Positions 1-11,211 are shown, counted from the stretch's first letter. The stretch is 64,000 nt of DNA from Arthrinium phaeospermum (GCA_006503535.1 QYRS01000006.1:1116001-1180000), one strand, 5' to 3'. The notes: generated from the letters alone by a model not told the origin. A program made the numbers and translations.

Positions 1-2519
1 GTCTCAGATCCAATGAGGTATTGCGCTATTGAGGTGTCACTCAGATCATGTCTTACGATCTGCTGGAGCCGCATGCCAAATGAACGTATCGCAGAGCTAC
101 CCCGACTTGTAGGCCCAATATCAAGCACTGACGATATGTTTGCGTTTGAGGCACCGTCTACCATGGTGTTCGCCTCATGGGCTCGATTCTCCGGTAACAG
201 TACACACCTACTGTTTATGAATGCATACCTATATCGAAACATGGAGACACCAGGTAAAGTGCTCGCCCGTGCGGCTGATTTGTGCCTCGTTTGCCAGGAA
301 GATTGGTCATTATCCCCTTTTCAGCTCGTGGCGTTGGTATTATGACGTTCAACCCAGTTCTGAGCTGAATTTGTTCTACGCAACTTACGGATAACAGTTC
401 ATGGAACCCTGCCGATAAGGATATATATTTATGCTCAACGGTTGCCTGTCGAACTTACAAATCTAGTACCACCGGGCCGTAAACATGACGACCTGGGCCA
501 GGATCATCCAAGATGAGGAAGGGCTGTCTTGGTGAGCTCCTCGCAGCATCTAGAATCCCTATTGAAATGTAGCCGTCACCGCGGTGTGTGCTGAAAGACA
601 GCCTCTTCAAGGGCACGCGCGCCCATGAGGCTCGAAGAGCTTCTGTCATTTGATTTGAGGCTCTGGGAGCCTATATAAACGCTCGCAGATCTCTCTTCTT
701 GTTTTCGAGTAACCAGCTTCCGCTCTACATGCGAATTTTGGCCGGCCTTTGCTATCAACTCTCTTTTGCATTTACCAGGCCGAGATGGGCGCAAGCAGCC
801 CCAAAATCGCATTGTTCCACCTGCAACTCGATATTGATTCCCACTGAAAGGGGATTCTCCTCATTGGGCAGTATCTCCGTAACTGTCATTTCGTTCTATC
901 TCTGCCTTCCGAATTGGCTCGAAAGAGAACGGGTATCGTCCAGTGACGGTACTACAATTCGAAGTACGATTTGTTGATTGCTATTACAGCGTTTCCCCGA
1001 CTGTTCCAACGAGCCGGTAAAGCCTGGCAAACGTCCTGTCAGATCTCTGCCTACTCCGTGCTCGAGCACGTCTTGGCACTCCATGTCCCACCTGGGCAAA
1101 CATTCCAGCATTCGTGTTTTCCCTCTTCCGCTTTCGAATTGAACATTGGCAGGCCATCTACTCGAAGCGGTTCTACTTTCTTACTGAATCGTAGATGGAC
1201 CTATCGCCAGGTAGCCTTTCAGTGCCCAATGTGCCGGATGACTTCTTTTACACCGAAATGAAAACCTGGTCTGTTCACTCAGGGCGGCCTAAGGGTGGAA
1301 GAGATGGGTGCCCGGTGTGCACAGCCAGCCAGCCGCCCTGGTAAACAAGGCTGCACTCCGACAACGCAAGCATCGTCTCTAGCAGAGTTTGAGGCTCTGC
1401 GGCCTTGCGGCTCTTCGGAGTACGCCGGTACTTCTGCAGCCTTACTACTGCATCTGGATTCAGGCTGCCACTTTCCTGTTGACCGGGCTTGGAAAGCACA
1501 CAATTATATGTTATTTGAGGCTCTTTCGCGCAAGAGACCGGGCCAGACTCTTTGGCTTTCCATTCTGGGAGACAATCATATCTTATCTGCATCTCTTTGG
1601 TCTTATTCTTACACGTGGTTGAACCCAATCTGGTCTTGCTGCGCCATCGGAATCGAAACTGCTTCTGCAACTGTTTCGCATGACCTCACCTGCTTACAAC
1701 ACGGCCTGTTGCCCTGAGCCGATAGTGAGAGGCGGTCAAGAAAGATGAGGGCAGTGTTCGGGCCGCTCAAAAAACGCAGGACCAACAGAACTATGATCGC
1801 TCTGCTTCCCTCCCGCCTGTATATGACAGTCCAGTCGCCCATCGATGAACCATTACTCACCGAAGAATGTTGCGTCCGTCTTGCCATCGAGTTTCCCCCA
1901 GGGGCACGGCGCTGATATTACCTGGTTTCTGGTTGGCGAGCAGTGACAGGAGTCTAAGCCATGCGATCGCTTCTTGTTTGACTTTCCGTGGCAGTGTCAT
2001 GGCTTCTAGGAGGCTTGAGAACCAAAGGAGTCTCGAAGCTCACCGCGATCCTGTCTGTATATGATAGATGACGAAGTAATCGCCTTTTGATGGGTTGTTA
2101 TTTCTCTACCGAAAACCGTGGAGCACGCTTTCTTGATTTCGGTATCATTGACGGGCACCATGCTTGGGTCATCTGGCGACCCGCTGGTGAGTGGTAATAG
2201 AAGTTCGAGCCCCTGAGTGGATCGTCGTCGGGCACTTTGTCGCCTCAACGAAAATGACAGGCGATGACTTCTCGCCCGTACCCACGAAGGCATATTCGAC
2301 ATGGCGATGGAGGCATAATAATTCCAGTTCTTCTGGTGCCCAATGGGTTCAATGTTGTCATCCTGTAAGTCCTCTATAAGAACTCTATGCTGCTTCGTGT
2401 TTCGAATCCTTTCTTGAAGCAACATCATTCACATCAAGCAATACTCTCCTATCCTGAATCCTATACCAGCTACCGCACAATTCTACACATTCCCAGCTTT
2501 GTCAAACCAATCAGCAACT
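1..2519. other. Gene-free left end, possibly decayed sequence
   Basis: I find no convincing gene here. Open frames are short, overlap on both strands and have no recognisable domain. On the minus strand between about 2430 and 1990, protein-like stretches change frame within 100 bases, which would fit an old decayed gene, but I cannot name a family. An 11-base word, TTTGAGGCTCT, occurs three times (654-664, 1388-1398, 1514-1524), and its 10-base core occurs inverted at 3701-3710. Confidence 0.4.
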
Positions 2520-2742
2520 ATGCCTTCGTCCAGAACCGTGACCTGGTATTGCGTAAGCACGCCTGAACTGTTTTTCATTTGACGCTCCTATTAACTCGTT
2601 GGCTATGTTACAGTGCCAGTGCTCACAAGGCCCAATGACAGTCGCCAACAATGACATATGTCCCGATCATAGCTGCAATCATTACCGCTGTGCCTATTGC
2701 CACATCGAGAAGCCGAAGAAGCCGAGACACAGACACCACTAA
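2520..2742 (+). CDS. Small cysteine-rich zinc-ribbon-like protein, 53 aa, two exons
   Basis: Exon 1 is 2520-2552 (11 codons, ending Tyr-Cys). The intron is 2553-2613, with a GTAAGC donor and TTACAG acceptor, in phase 0. Exon 2 is 2614-2742, ending in TAA. The product begins MPSSRTVTWYC and has Cys at 11, 12, 14, 27, 31, 36 and 39, His at 30 and 33, and a basic tail of Lys, Arg and His. The pattern Trp-x-Cys-Cys-x-Cys-x3-Gly-Pro-Met followed by Cys-x3-Cys-x4-Cys-x2-Cys resembles short fungal proteins in which paired Cys probably bind zinc. There is no signal peptide, so it is probably intracellular. Each exon is too short to stand out as an open frame. The evidence is the clean splice, the Cys pairing and the terminal stop. 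The function is unknown; chance assembly is possible but unlikely given the Cys spacing. Confidence 0.72.
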
Positions 2743-4289
2743 GAGCATTTCACGCACGAGAGCTGGCCTTGAGGTCTTGCCAGATGCTTTAGTGCCTGTG
2801 ATGACCCCCTAAACCCTTCGAGGCAACGAAACGCCTGGCTCCGGTGCAAGCAGTATGCCATCTGTATTGCATGACTCTTCAGCTTCCCGCCAAGACACTA
2901 GCCAATTGACGACCACTGGACCAGACGAACTGCCTTTTCTTATTCGTATTCTGTTTTGTCGTTTCTCGTCGAATTTGTTTTTCATTGCTCTTTCACAACT
3001 TTCCTAGTCGCCAATAGACCATCTCGACAAAATCGACAGAACCAAGCATCCGGGTCAACACAGGACCGGCTCCATAACACTCGCCAGGCAACAGGCGCGA
3101 CATGGAGGATCGATAGACGCATTGGGTGGTTTTCTTTCATTATCGCGGTTATAGAAAGACGGTTCTTACAGTTCTTACGGACCAATATCCTTGTTTCTGG
3201 TGCATGGGCGGGCTCTCTTGTGCATTTTCCTCTTGTATACTAGTCATTTTTGGGATGAGACGCTCCGGGAGTTCTCTCTGGCGAACTTGACTTTGGTGGG
3301 ATTTCGGTCGCTATCACTTGCTGGTCTCTTGCTTTGTTTCCCTATATATTAGGCACCTATCTCCTATCTTTACTTATACAAGGTTTCTTTCCCTTAGCGC
3401 AATGCTATTGCCATGTGCTGCCAAGCCACAGATGGTGCTATGTGGCATAAATGTCCAATCACGTCTACACATGCACACACTTCCACTTGAAAAGGCGGTA
3501 GGAACCGACATGCATGTCGTGCATCATGTTGTGCGAGCTTCCCCCGGCTGGTCATGTGATGGAATCCCCATGTAGTGTTGGAGCACCACGCGAGCCCAAA
3601 TGTCTGGATACCACCACAACGCCAACAAGCATTGAACAAGTTCCTTCACAGCAAACAACTGCTGGGACAGTGTTGGTTCATCACATGTGATCTCATGCGA
3701 AGAGCCTCAAGTCTGGGCGACAGGGTGGGTTTGTTTACATACCTGGTATGCGGGATCCGTATAAGGGCGAAAGTCATGACGTAGCTGTGCCACCCGGCCA
3801 GGCAGCTCGCCTGTCAGCCGCACGTGGGATCCTGACACCGGGCGAATACACATGGCCGCCCCAGAGGTAGCTATTCCCTTTTGGACCGTTGCTAATATGT
3901 AGAATGCCATTTCGAGTAATCGGGCTTTCAGATGCGAGTCTGACCCCCCAAAGCCACGGAGGGAATATTCGACCGCCTCTTGGCTCACTGACTCTACCAG
4001 TCTCGCACTCGCAGCTCTCTATGCCCCACCAGTGTATACGGGCCTGTTCTGTTAAGAAGAATCTCACGATCTCAAGACGAAGTGTGCGTGAGTCTCGATC
4101 GCTTGGATTTACCGTAGCATGCAAGGAACAAGCTTGCCTACGTGGGTATGTTGTCGCAATGGGATATATAAGACAAACTCATCCACCCCCTTGCCAAGGT
4201 CGAGCAACAGAAACATAATACGGCCTGAACTCATGACAGTCGCCTCCTGATCCATCATCGTATCACTTTCCACGAACCATCACCACAAC
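2743..4289. other. Intergenic region between the small Cys-rich gene and the CipB-like gene
   Basis: About 1.5 kb without a supportable gene. Short open frames on both strands (for example 3774-4124 minus and 3889-4218 plus) overlap one another and resemble nothing known. The last 130 bases serve as the promoter of the downstream reductase. Confidence 0.5.
4165..4172 (+). promoter_or_regulatory. TATA box of the CipB-like reductase gene
   Basis: TATATAAG lies 118 bases before the ATG at 4290, a normal distance for a fungal core promoter. There is no other strong TATA candidate in this intergenic region. Confidence 0.5.
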
Positions 4290-5450
4290 ATGCCAGAAAA
4301 CAAAGCCGCCTACCTAATGGGCGAAAAGCTCCGCCCCCTAGCCGTCAAGCCAGCCCCCTACCCCTCCCCCGGCCCCGCCCAGCTCCTCGTCCGCGTCGCG
4401 GCCGTCGCCGTCAACCCCATCGAGTACATCAAACAGGACCTGGGCAGCCTGCTGTACGGCTGGGTCAAGTTTCCGCACGTGCTGGGCTCCGATGTCGCGG
4501 GCACCGTCGTCGAGGTGGGTAGTGGCAGCTCCAACGAGGGGGCGGCTAAGCGATTTCGCACCGGCGACCGCGTCGTCGGCCAGGCCCTCGGCTCCGAGAA
4601 GAAGTTCAACGACCCCGCCATGGGCGCGTTCCAGCACTACGTCCTGCTGCAGGCCAACATGGTGTCCCCGATCCCGGACTCCTTGTCCTTTGAGCGGGCG
4701 GCGGTGCTGCCCCTTGCCCTCTCGACCGCGAGCTGCGGTCTCTTCCAGAAAGACCAACTAGCGCTGCGGCATCCAGTCGTCGCCGCCGCCACCAACGAGG
4801 ACGGAGAGGAGACGAAGCCCGAGAAGGAAACGCTGCTCATCTGGGGCGGCTCCACCAGCGTCGGCTGCAACGCCATCCAGCTCGCGCGCGCCGCGGGCTA
4901 CGAGGTCGTCACGACCTGCTCCCCACGCAACTTCGGCCTCGTGAAATCGCTCGGCGCGGCCGCAGCGTTCGACTACCGCGACCCCCACGCCGCCGTCTCC
5001 GAGATCGTGCAGTTCTGCCGCGGCAAAAAAGTCGTCGGCGCCCTGTCCATGGGCGGCGACGCCGGCCGCGGCTGCGTCGAGGTCCTGCGGCAGCTCCCCA
5101 AGGACAGCGGTAGCCGGCGCTTCCTGTCGCGGGTCTCGTACCCGACGCCCCAGAACAAGGACGCCGGCATCCCCGCGCGGATCTGGTGCATGCTGTCGTT
5201 CTCGGTCTGGTTGTGGTTCCAGAGCGTGCGGCACGGGATCGAGTCCAACGTCGTCGTCGGGACCACGCTCGAGGGGAACGAGGTCGGGAAGGCCATCTAC
5301 GAGGACTTCCTGCCGCGGGCTTTGGCGACGGGGCGGTTCGTGGCGGCGCCCGAGCCCGAGGTGGTAGGGAAGGGGTTGGAGTTTGTCCAGACGGCGCTGG
5401 ATAGGCTGAAAAGGGGCGTTTCGGCGAAGAAGTTGGTTGTGGAGATATAA
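4290..5450 (+). CDS. cipB: CipB-like zinc-type (MDR) oxidoreductase, 386 aa
   Basis: A single-exon gene for a medium-chain dehydrogenase/reductase of the enoyl-reductase/quinone-reductase branch. The N-terminal GroES-like half (about 1-165) contains VNPIEYI and the GSDVAGTVVEVG block. The Rossmann half (about 165-330) has WGGSTSVGCNAIQLA as the nucleotide loop, with a GYEVVTTCS turn after it. No clustered Cys for structural zinc is present, as in zinc-independent trans-enoyl reductases. The start MPENKAA matches the conserved start of fungal CipB-type proteins, and the length is normal. It is probably a cytosolic NADPH-dependent reductase; the substrate cannot be read from sequence. Third codon positions are very GC-rich. 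It is convergent with the TPR gene, 252 bases apart. It could also serve as a lone enoyl reductase for a polyketide synthase, but none is in the window. Confidence 0.88.
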   Translation: MPENKAAYLMGEKLRPLAVKPAPYPSPGPAQLLVRVAAVAVNPIEYIKQDLGSLLYGWVKFPHVLGSDVAGTVVEVGSGSSNEGAAKRFRTGDRVVGQALGSEKKFNDPAMGAFQHYVLLQANMVSPIPDSLSFERAAVLPLALSTASCGLFQKDQLALRHPVVAAATNEDGEETKPEKETLLIWGGSTSVGCNAIQLARAAGYEVVTTCSPRNFGLVKSLGAAAAFDYRDPHAAVSEIVQFCRGKKVVGALSMGGDAGRGCVEVLRQLPKDSGSRRFLSRVSYPTPQNKDAGIPARIWCMLSFSVWLWFQSVRHGIESNVVVGTTLEGNEVGKAIYEDFLPRALATGRFVAAPEPEVVGKGLEFVQTALDRLKRGVSAKKLVVEI

Positions 5451-5702
5451 TATGCTGATTGGGTTGCCAAGCGTTATCAATTACTAGCGATCGTATTAAG
5501 AAAGCGTCAGTCGTCCCTTCAACGGCAGCCAGTCGTCTTTGAGTAGATACCCTGGTCAACAGACTTGTTCATAAGAAAAGTACCATGCATACGCCAGGTT
5601 TTGATCCCTGCAAACATTCAACAGTCACGTCTTTCTTATTTTTTTTACTCTATTCTATCGTATTTGTTACGGAACTGGTTCTGCAGCTTGGGTCCCCCCT
5701 TT

Positions 5703-7256
5703 TCAGTCGAAAAGACCCAGTGGTAGAACACAATCGGCCATCATGTCTTCCATCTGCTCCATGACCCATGCCGGGTCACCATTACTGGACTTGATTATGG
5801 GGCCAATGTCGGCAGGCTGGCCTTCTTCCAGAGTAGAAATATACTCTGCCACCACGGACCGCAGACCAGCCACGCTCTTCTGCTCCGGGTCGGACGACAG
5901 CGCCTTTGCGTTGCGGTAGAAGACTGTTGCGTTCTTGAGGTTCTGGGCCGCGTTGGTGGCGGCTGACTGGTGTGACCAGGGTACGTATCGTAGGTTATGC
6001 AGCTGCAGCGAACAATCGCCTCGCAGCATGTGGCTCAAGGACTTCTCGTCGTTGTCGATGCCTTGTACCTCGGACGACATCTTCAGGTTCTTGATGCCCT
6101 CGGTCAATGCATTCCAGCGCAGAGTGGCCAGAGACTGGGCGTCCGTGAATTGGATCTCGGACAGTGCTGAGCTGAATGCTATCAAAGAGCGAGCGTTGGT
6201 AATGAGAGCTTCATGGGAATTCTCGAGGCCGAGGTCCGGTATCGTGAACGCCGTATCTCGTTCAGTCTTGTATGTGGCCGCATCGAGGTTGCCGGACCTG
6301 TATCCGACTTCGAGTAATGCAGAAGCGAAGTTGGCTTTCGTGAGAGCAATTTCTGGAAATTTCTTGGGTTGGTCCGTCGACAAGACTTGCAGTCTGGACA
6401 GAATCTCTTTTGATCGCTCCTCCGCCCCCTGAAGCCATGACGGGCTCAGATCCTCCGAGGAAGCACTACGGACATTGCAGAATGTCGTCAGAGTCCTAAG
6501 CTGCACTAGCAGGGTGTCGATGACAACCTCGGGGGTAACAGGTTCAATGACGGTAACATCCTGGTACTCTTCACCAGAAGATTCCTGTGCCGTCGAGGCC
6601 TCCGCACTGGCACTTGTACCCGCCATGTCTGCTTCCTGCGACATAGGCTGTTCCGCTGCCAGGTTCTGTTGCGTGAGAGTCTCCTGTAGCTTCACTTCCT
6701 GGATGGACAAGCACTTTTGCTGCAAATCCATCGCTTCTTGAAGCGCCTTGAAAGCTTCTTCATCAGAGACGTCGTCGTCGTTGGAGATCTCCTCTGCAAT
6801 GCTGGTTAAGATCTGAGAAGTGTTGAAGAGCGTGTCGGCATTGTTTGGGTCAACGTTCAAAGCGTAGCGGTGCGCCTCCAAACCCCTTTGGAGCCACTCG
6901 AGCAACGTTTCGCGAAGTTGGCTGAGAAGTGTGGGATGCTCGGCGACCTCGAGGAATATGCGAGCCTTGTTGTAGGCCAGATCCAGGTCCTGGGGAAACG
7001 CCTTGAGGCCTTGATCATAAGTGTCAATGGCCCGTTGGAAGAACCTCATGGACTTGGCAGCGTCGCCAGCACGCCACTTTCCACCGGCCTCTTCATGCTC
7101 GTTGGCAGCATTCTCAAAGTCACTTGCAGTCTCCAGCTTCTGTTGTGGTATCAGTGGGATGTTCTGGAAGAGTGGGGTATTTGATGACCTTACCTGCTCT
7201 TTTTTCGGTTTGGGCTTGGTTTCCTTGAGATGATCCTTGTGGTTGCGTCGAGCCAT
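5703..7256 (-). CDS. TPR-repeat protein, about 499 aa, two exons
   Basis: The start at 7256 gives MARRNHKDHLKE; upstream in-frame codons lack an ATG. Exon 1 is 7256-7194 (21 codons), intron 7193-7140, exon 2 7139-5703. The intron is 54 nt with a GTAAGG donor, a CTGAT branch region and a CAACAG acceptor. Being a multiple of three and stop-free, it can be mistaken for coding sequence. The basic N-terminus (Lys/Pro-rich) is followed by helical repeats: about residues 22-110 include KSMRFFQRAIDTYDQGL and ALNVDPNNADTLFN, both typical TPR. An acidic, Gln-rich linker (about 150-230) is followed by a second helical region. No signal peptide or membrane span is present. Likely a cytoplasmic or nuclear scaffold conserved in fungi; the partner is unknown. 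It is divergent from the dioxygenase gene. Confidence 0.8.
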   Translation of the reverse strand: MARRNHKDHLKETKPKPKKEQVRSSNTPLFQNIPLIPQQKLETASDFENAANEHEEAGGKWRAGDAAKSMRFFQRAIDTYDQGLKAFPQDLDLAYNKARIFLEVAEHPTLLSQLRETLLEWLQRGLEAHRYALNVDPNNADTLFNTSQILTSIAEEISNDDDVSDEEAFKALQEAMDLQQKCLSIQEVKLQETLTQQNLAAEQPMSQEADMAGTSASAEASTAQESSGEEYQDVTVIEPVTPEVVIDTLLVQLRTLTTFCNVRSASSEDLSPSWLQGAEERSKEILSRLQVLSTDQPKKFPEIALTKANFASALLEVGYRSGNLDAATYKTERDTAFTIPDLGLENSHEALITNARSLIAFSSALSEIQFTDAQSLATLRWNALTEGIKNLKMSSEVQGIDNDEKSLSHMLRGDCSLQLHNLRYVPWSHQSAATNAAQNLKNATVFYRNAKALSSDPEQKSVAGLRSVVAEYISTLEEGQPADIGPIIKSSNGDPAWVMEQMEDMMADCVLPLGLFD

Positions 7257-8811
7257 GATGGAAATCTGGTATAGCCAATTGCTGTGAACACCTGCCAAAT
7301 ACTGAATGCAAAATCGACGTGTGGCAAATTAGATACACACCAAGAATAGGATGCACTGAAAATTATTTGAGCGTTGGGTTCGTTGTGATCGGGGATGCAT
7401 AAAATGGTTGATGTGAATATTTGTTGGTGGTCAACGACCCGAGCTGGTCTGTGCGTACCACTGCTATAATAAATGGAAACAGCGTTACCAACCAGACCAG
7501 TCAACTCGGTGCCAATCATTAATTGCCCTAGGTTAGCATCAATGTTCAGCCCGTCCTGTCATGAGATGCCCTTCTTTTGGCAGTTCAGCCATTGTCACGA
7601 AGTTGTCCCGTGTCAGTGATCTGCTGCACGATTTGTCGCTCTGTTGCCCGTTATGTCAACTTCTGCTAGTCCCAACGGTGTTTAGTCATCCGTGGTATGG
7701 TACTGTAGCTGCCAGTGGCTTCTCGATCTCGTAATATGTTCTCGCGGGATTTCCGGTTGCCCGCGGGCAAGGGATGCGATGACGGGTATATGGGCATCTG
7801 CTTATGTGCTTCTACCGCCCTGACTAATCTTCCCAAGTACAGATTGGGATGTCAAAAAGACCGTCTGAATCTTCCTCCGTCATTGCGTCTCTGCAGGCAT
7901 TCTCCTGATTTATATTGATGATTCCTTGGGCTTGTGTACTGTAGTTCTTCTGCGAGTCTGTGGAGCTGTTGTTGTCTTGGAGAGTGACAGGAGTCTATCA
8001 TGGTCCCACCAAATGTAAATAACTGCCAGTTAAGCTGTTCTTCTCTTTCGACTCAAGCTGGCGATGGCGATTTATGAATTGCACCATGGTTCTCTCCCGA
8101 ATGACCGAGAAAGTGGGATACATCTACGCAGAATATCGATTGGCATATGAATAGTCAAAGGTCAGTTACCAAAGGCCGGGCGTCAGTAACCAATCGATAC
8201 CTTGCAATTACCATTAGACCAGTGACGTTACCCGGGAAGGATGCAGAAAACTACCCCGCATTCCGAGGGATTGATCCCGACGATAAGCAAAGTAGCGTGA
8301 GTAGCTCCAGAATAGCCCCTCACTTGGATTGGAATCCCCACGCAAATGGCACTCAGCATGCGTATCAGCAGCCCGAACGGACTTGCTTGAGCAGGAGGTG
8401 AGCTGACGGGTTGTCAGAAATGGCAATTCTCCAACCTCTGTAACAGCGAGGATCAGGCGCTTTCGGGGCTTTGTTGTCCCCTAGCGTGTCTCGCCAACGT
8501 TGCCATGCGCCCATCCGGTCCAGCAAAGGCCCTCGGGCAATGGATACGATGTGGACTCTCGTCCTGCTGGTACGCGGGTGACACAGCATTACTGAGAATT
8601 ACATAAGGGTCTGTCCGCGTCGGGGTATACTCTAGGACCGCAACCTTAAGTACTGAGGAAAGAAGATGGGTTGATTCGCAATGTCTTCTCGGTTTGCTAT
8701 TCGCAAGCCCTCGTCTACGTTACACTTCATATATCATCTTCGTTACTCTTGATTTGATTGCTTGGTACCCCTTGGAATTACGCCCTTTTAGCCCTGATAC
8801 CGACGACCAGA
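7257..8811. other. Divergent intergenic promoter region
   Basis: About 1.55 kb between the divergent TPR and dioxygenase genes. I see no supportable coding sequence or repeat. It must contain both promoters, but no strong TATA box or known operator stands out. Confidence 0.5.
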
Positions 8812-9989
8812 ATGGCTTCCCAAAGCAATGCGCCGCCCTTGCTGGACCTGACCATTGACAACATCACCCCGAACACGAACCGCATTAATTCACAATGCAA
8901 GGACCAGCGGCTCGTTTACCTGATGACTCGTCTCGTGACGCATATCCACGATTTTGCTCGCGAAACAAGATTGAGTAGTGAGGAATGGATGGCAGCTCTG
9001 AACTTCCTTGTCGGCTGCGGGCAGATCAGCAACGATGTTCGCCATGTAAGTTCACCATTGATTTTAAGGGGGCACCTCGTTGCCTGGGCCCTTCTATGCT
9101 ACTCCCCGGACTCTGACCAACACTTTTTTCCGAACAGGAATTTATCCTCCTCTCCGATGTTCTCGGTCTCTCCCTCCTCGTCGACAGCATCAACCACCCC
9201 AAGCCGCCCTCGTCGACTGAGGGTTCGGTGCTGGGCCCGTTCCACACACACGACGCGCCGACCATGCCCAGCGGTGGCGAGATGTCGTCAGACCCGGAGG
9301 GCGTGCCCCTGCTTTGCATCTGCACCGTGAAAGATATCCACGGCAAACCCATCCGCGACGTCAAGATCGACATCTGGGAGACGGACAGCAGCGGCCACTA
9401 CGATGTGCAGCACGAGGGCCGCGAGGACAAGGGGCCCAGCGAGCGCTGCGTCATGCTCAGCGACGAGGAGGGCGGCTTCTGGTTCAAGGGCATCAAGCCC
9501 GTCAGCTATCCTATTCCACACGACGGCCCCGTCGGCAAGCTGCTGGAGAAGCTCGGGCGCCATTGCTGGAGACCGGCGCATCTGCACTTCATGTTTGAGA
9601 AGGAGGGGTGGGATCACTTGATCACGTAAGTCTTTTTTTTACCCCTTGTGCACTCTTTCTCCAAGAAAAGAAAGTGGAGGTATGCAGCATGAGACTAATA
9701 CGGAACCGGGGGAGACAGTGCGCTTTACATGCGAGGTGACCCGTACGAGAGCTCCGATGCCGTCTTTGGAGTGAAGCAGAGCCTGATTGTGGACACCGGC
9801 GTGGTGGACAAGGAGACGGCAGAGAAGTACGGGGTCAAGGAGGGCACTGCGCTGCTGAAGCACGACTTCGTGCTCGTGACAAAGCAGGAGACGGATGATC
9901 TGAAAGACAAGAATGCCATGGAGGCCCTGGAGAAGCTGGGGCTCCGGATGAAGCTTGTTGATCACCTGCCTATACCTGAGCTAGACTAG
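8812..9989 (+). CDS. Intradiol ring-cleavage dioxygenase (catechol/hydroxyquinol 1,2-dioxygenase), 330 aa
   Basis: Three exons: 8812-9045, 9138-9625 and 9719-9989. The introns are 92 and 93 nt with GTAAGT donors, phases 0 and 2. The product is a non-haem Fe(III) enzyme that opens catechol-type rings between the two hydroxyls. An N-terminal helical dimerisation region (about 1-95) is followed by the beta-sandwich domain. The likely Fe ligands are all present: Tyr166 (in SGHYDV), Tyr202 (in VSYPIP), His226 and His228 (in RPAHLHF). LGPFH and the ITALYMRGDPYESSDAVFG block near the C-terminus are typical of hydroxyquinol/catechol dioxygenases. No signal peptide is seen, so it is probably cytosolic and part of aromatic catabolism toward 3-oxoadipate. 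The upstream ATG of the open frame is not available, so the start at 8812 is well placed. The preference among catechol, hydroxyquinol and chlorocatechol cannot be decided. Confidence 0.92.
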
Positions 9990-11201
9990 GGTTCCGTTGC
10001 AGGTACTCTAATGAACGAATAAGGGCTTTGCATGGATTTGGTGCGTACCTGTTGCATTTGTGTTTTGGTAAGGGCTGTGGAGTTGACAGCAGACCAAAAT
10101 AGACCAGCGAAGACCCATGTTGGCCTATCAAGCGGCTGGAAACATAGCCATTTAGCAGAAGAGAACTCTACTCTACCATGTGGACTACGTCCACTACATT
10201 GAATGGTCAAGGCAAGCCTGGGATACTGGTACAGGCTCTGGAAGGAGAGATATACGAAGCCCCTGTCTTTCCTTTTGCATATCGGTTGAACATCAGCATC
10301 TGGGTTTCTGCTCTCCAGCATAGCTCAGCTCAATATAATTCGAATTAAGTAATGCTTGTATAATGTATAAGCTGCAGGTAGAGCTATGTTGCACGATGCA
10401 TCGTCTTCGAATCGTATCAGCAGCTCCGTGATGGCCGGAATAGCGCCGGTCGTTCCATACATGTTTGCTTGTGGGTGGTGCTGATAACGTGGGCGCAAGC
10501 GAGAGGATCGTCCGAGGCGGTGGTTGAACATATATCTTGGCAATTTGCTTCTTACGCATCCGACAGGTCGAGCCTCGAGAGGTCCCAGACAAGAAGCGGC
10601 TGGGCGTCAGTAGCAAGGTGGGGGATTGCCATGAAAACAGCCCTTAGTAATACACTCATGTCGTGTACTAATGCATGCATCATATCATGCTTTATTAGTG
10701 CCTAATTCCTCGTTGCTCTTTTCTCTTCGCCCACCTGTCTCTATTTGAAGCAGAAAATTGGCATTCGATACTATCAACCAGACAAGGGGGAATAGGAACT
10801 GTAAATAGGTGCAACCGTTAGCTTCCCCAACGCGGCAATCGGAGCGGCTCGGTCAAGACAGGGACGGCTAAAAGGTTCCGGCTAAGCGGATATCGCAGAT
10901 CAATCTGCAAGGCTATCTCCGCTAGTCGGCTCTACTACTGCCGACTGATATCAACTTACGTGACGCTGGATGCTGGTGTTGGTGGATGGCATAGATCAGA
11001 TTCACCCTCTTCCCACTCACAAACCCCATACCTGACTGAGGGACTCCACCCCGTGCAGTGTCTGTCAGCAAGTACCTCCACGAGGGACTCCATGAGGGAA
11101 TAATACCTCCAGGGCGCCTCACCTATTTTGGGCTTGGAGGGGGGACAACCTAGAGGATGATCCAGAATAAATCTGGCCAGAATCTGCCTGCTCATGGCAG
11201 C

Positions 11202-11211
11202 ATCACGTCAT
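11202..11211. promoter_or_regulatory. Candidate Cys3/MetR-type bZIP binding site
   Basis: ATCACGTCAT matches 9 of 10 positions of ATGRYRYCAT, the palindromic site of the Neurospora CYS3 sulfur regulator. It lies 408 bases before the ATG of the ATP sulfurylase gene, a known type of target for this regulator family. The position and target are supportive; binding itself is inference. Confidence 0.4.

Noticed and set aside
10325..10543. Minus-strand fragment reading like a helical repeat (GAIPAITELLIRF)
   Set aside because: Only about 25 residues look protein-like. There is no flanking exon or consistent frame, so chance or a very old relic cannot be told apart.
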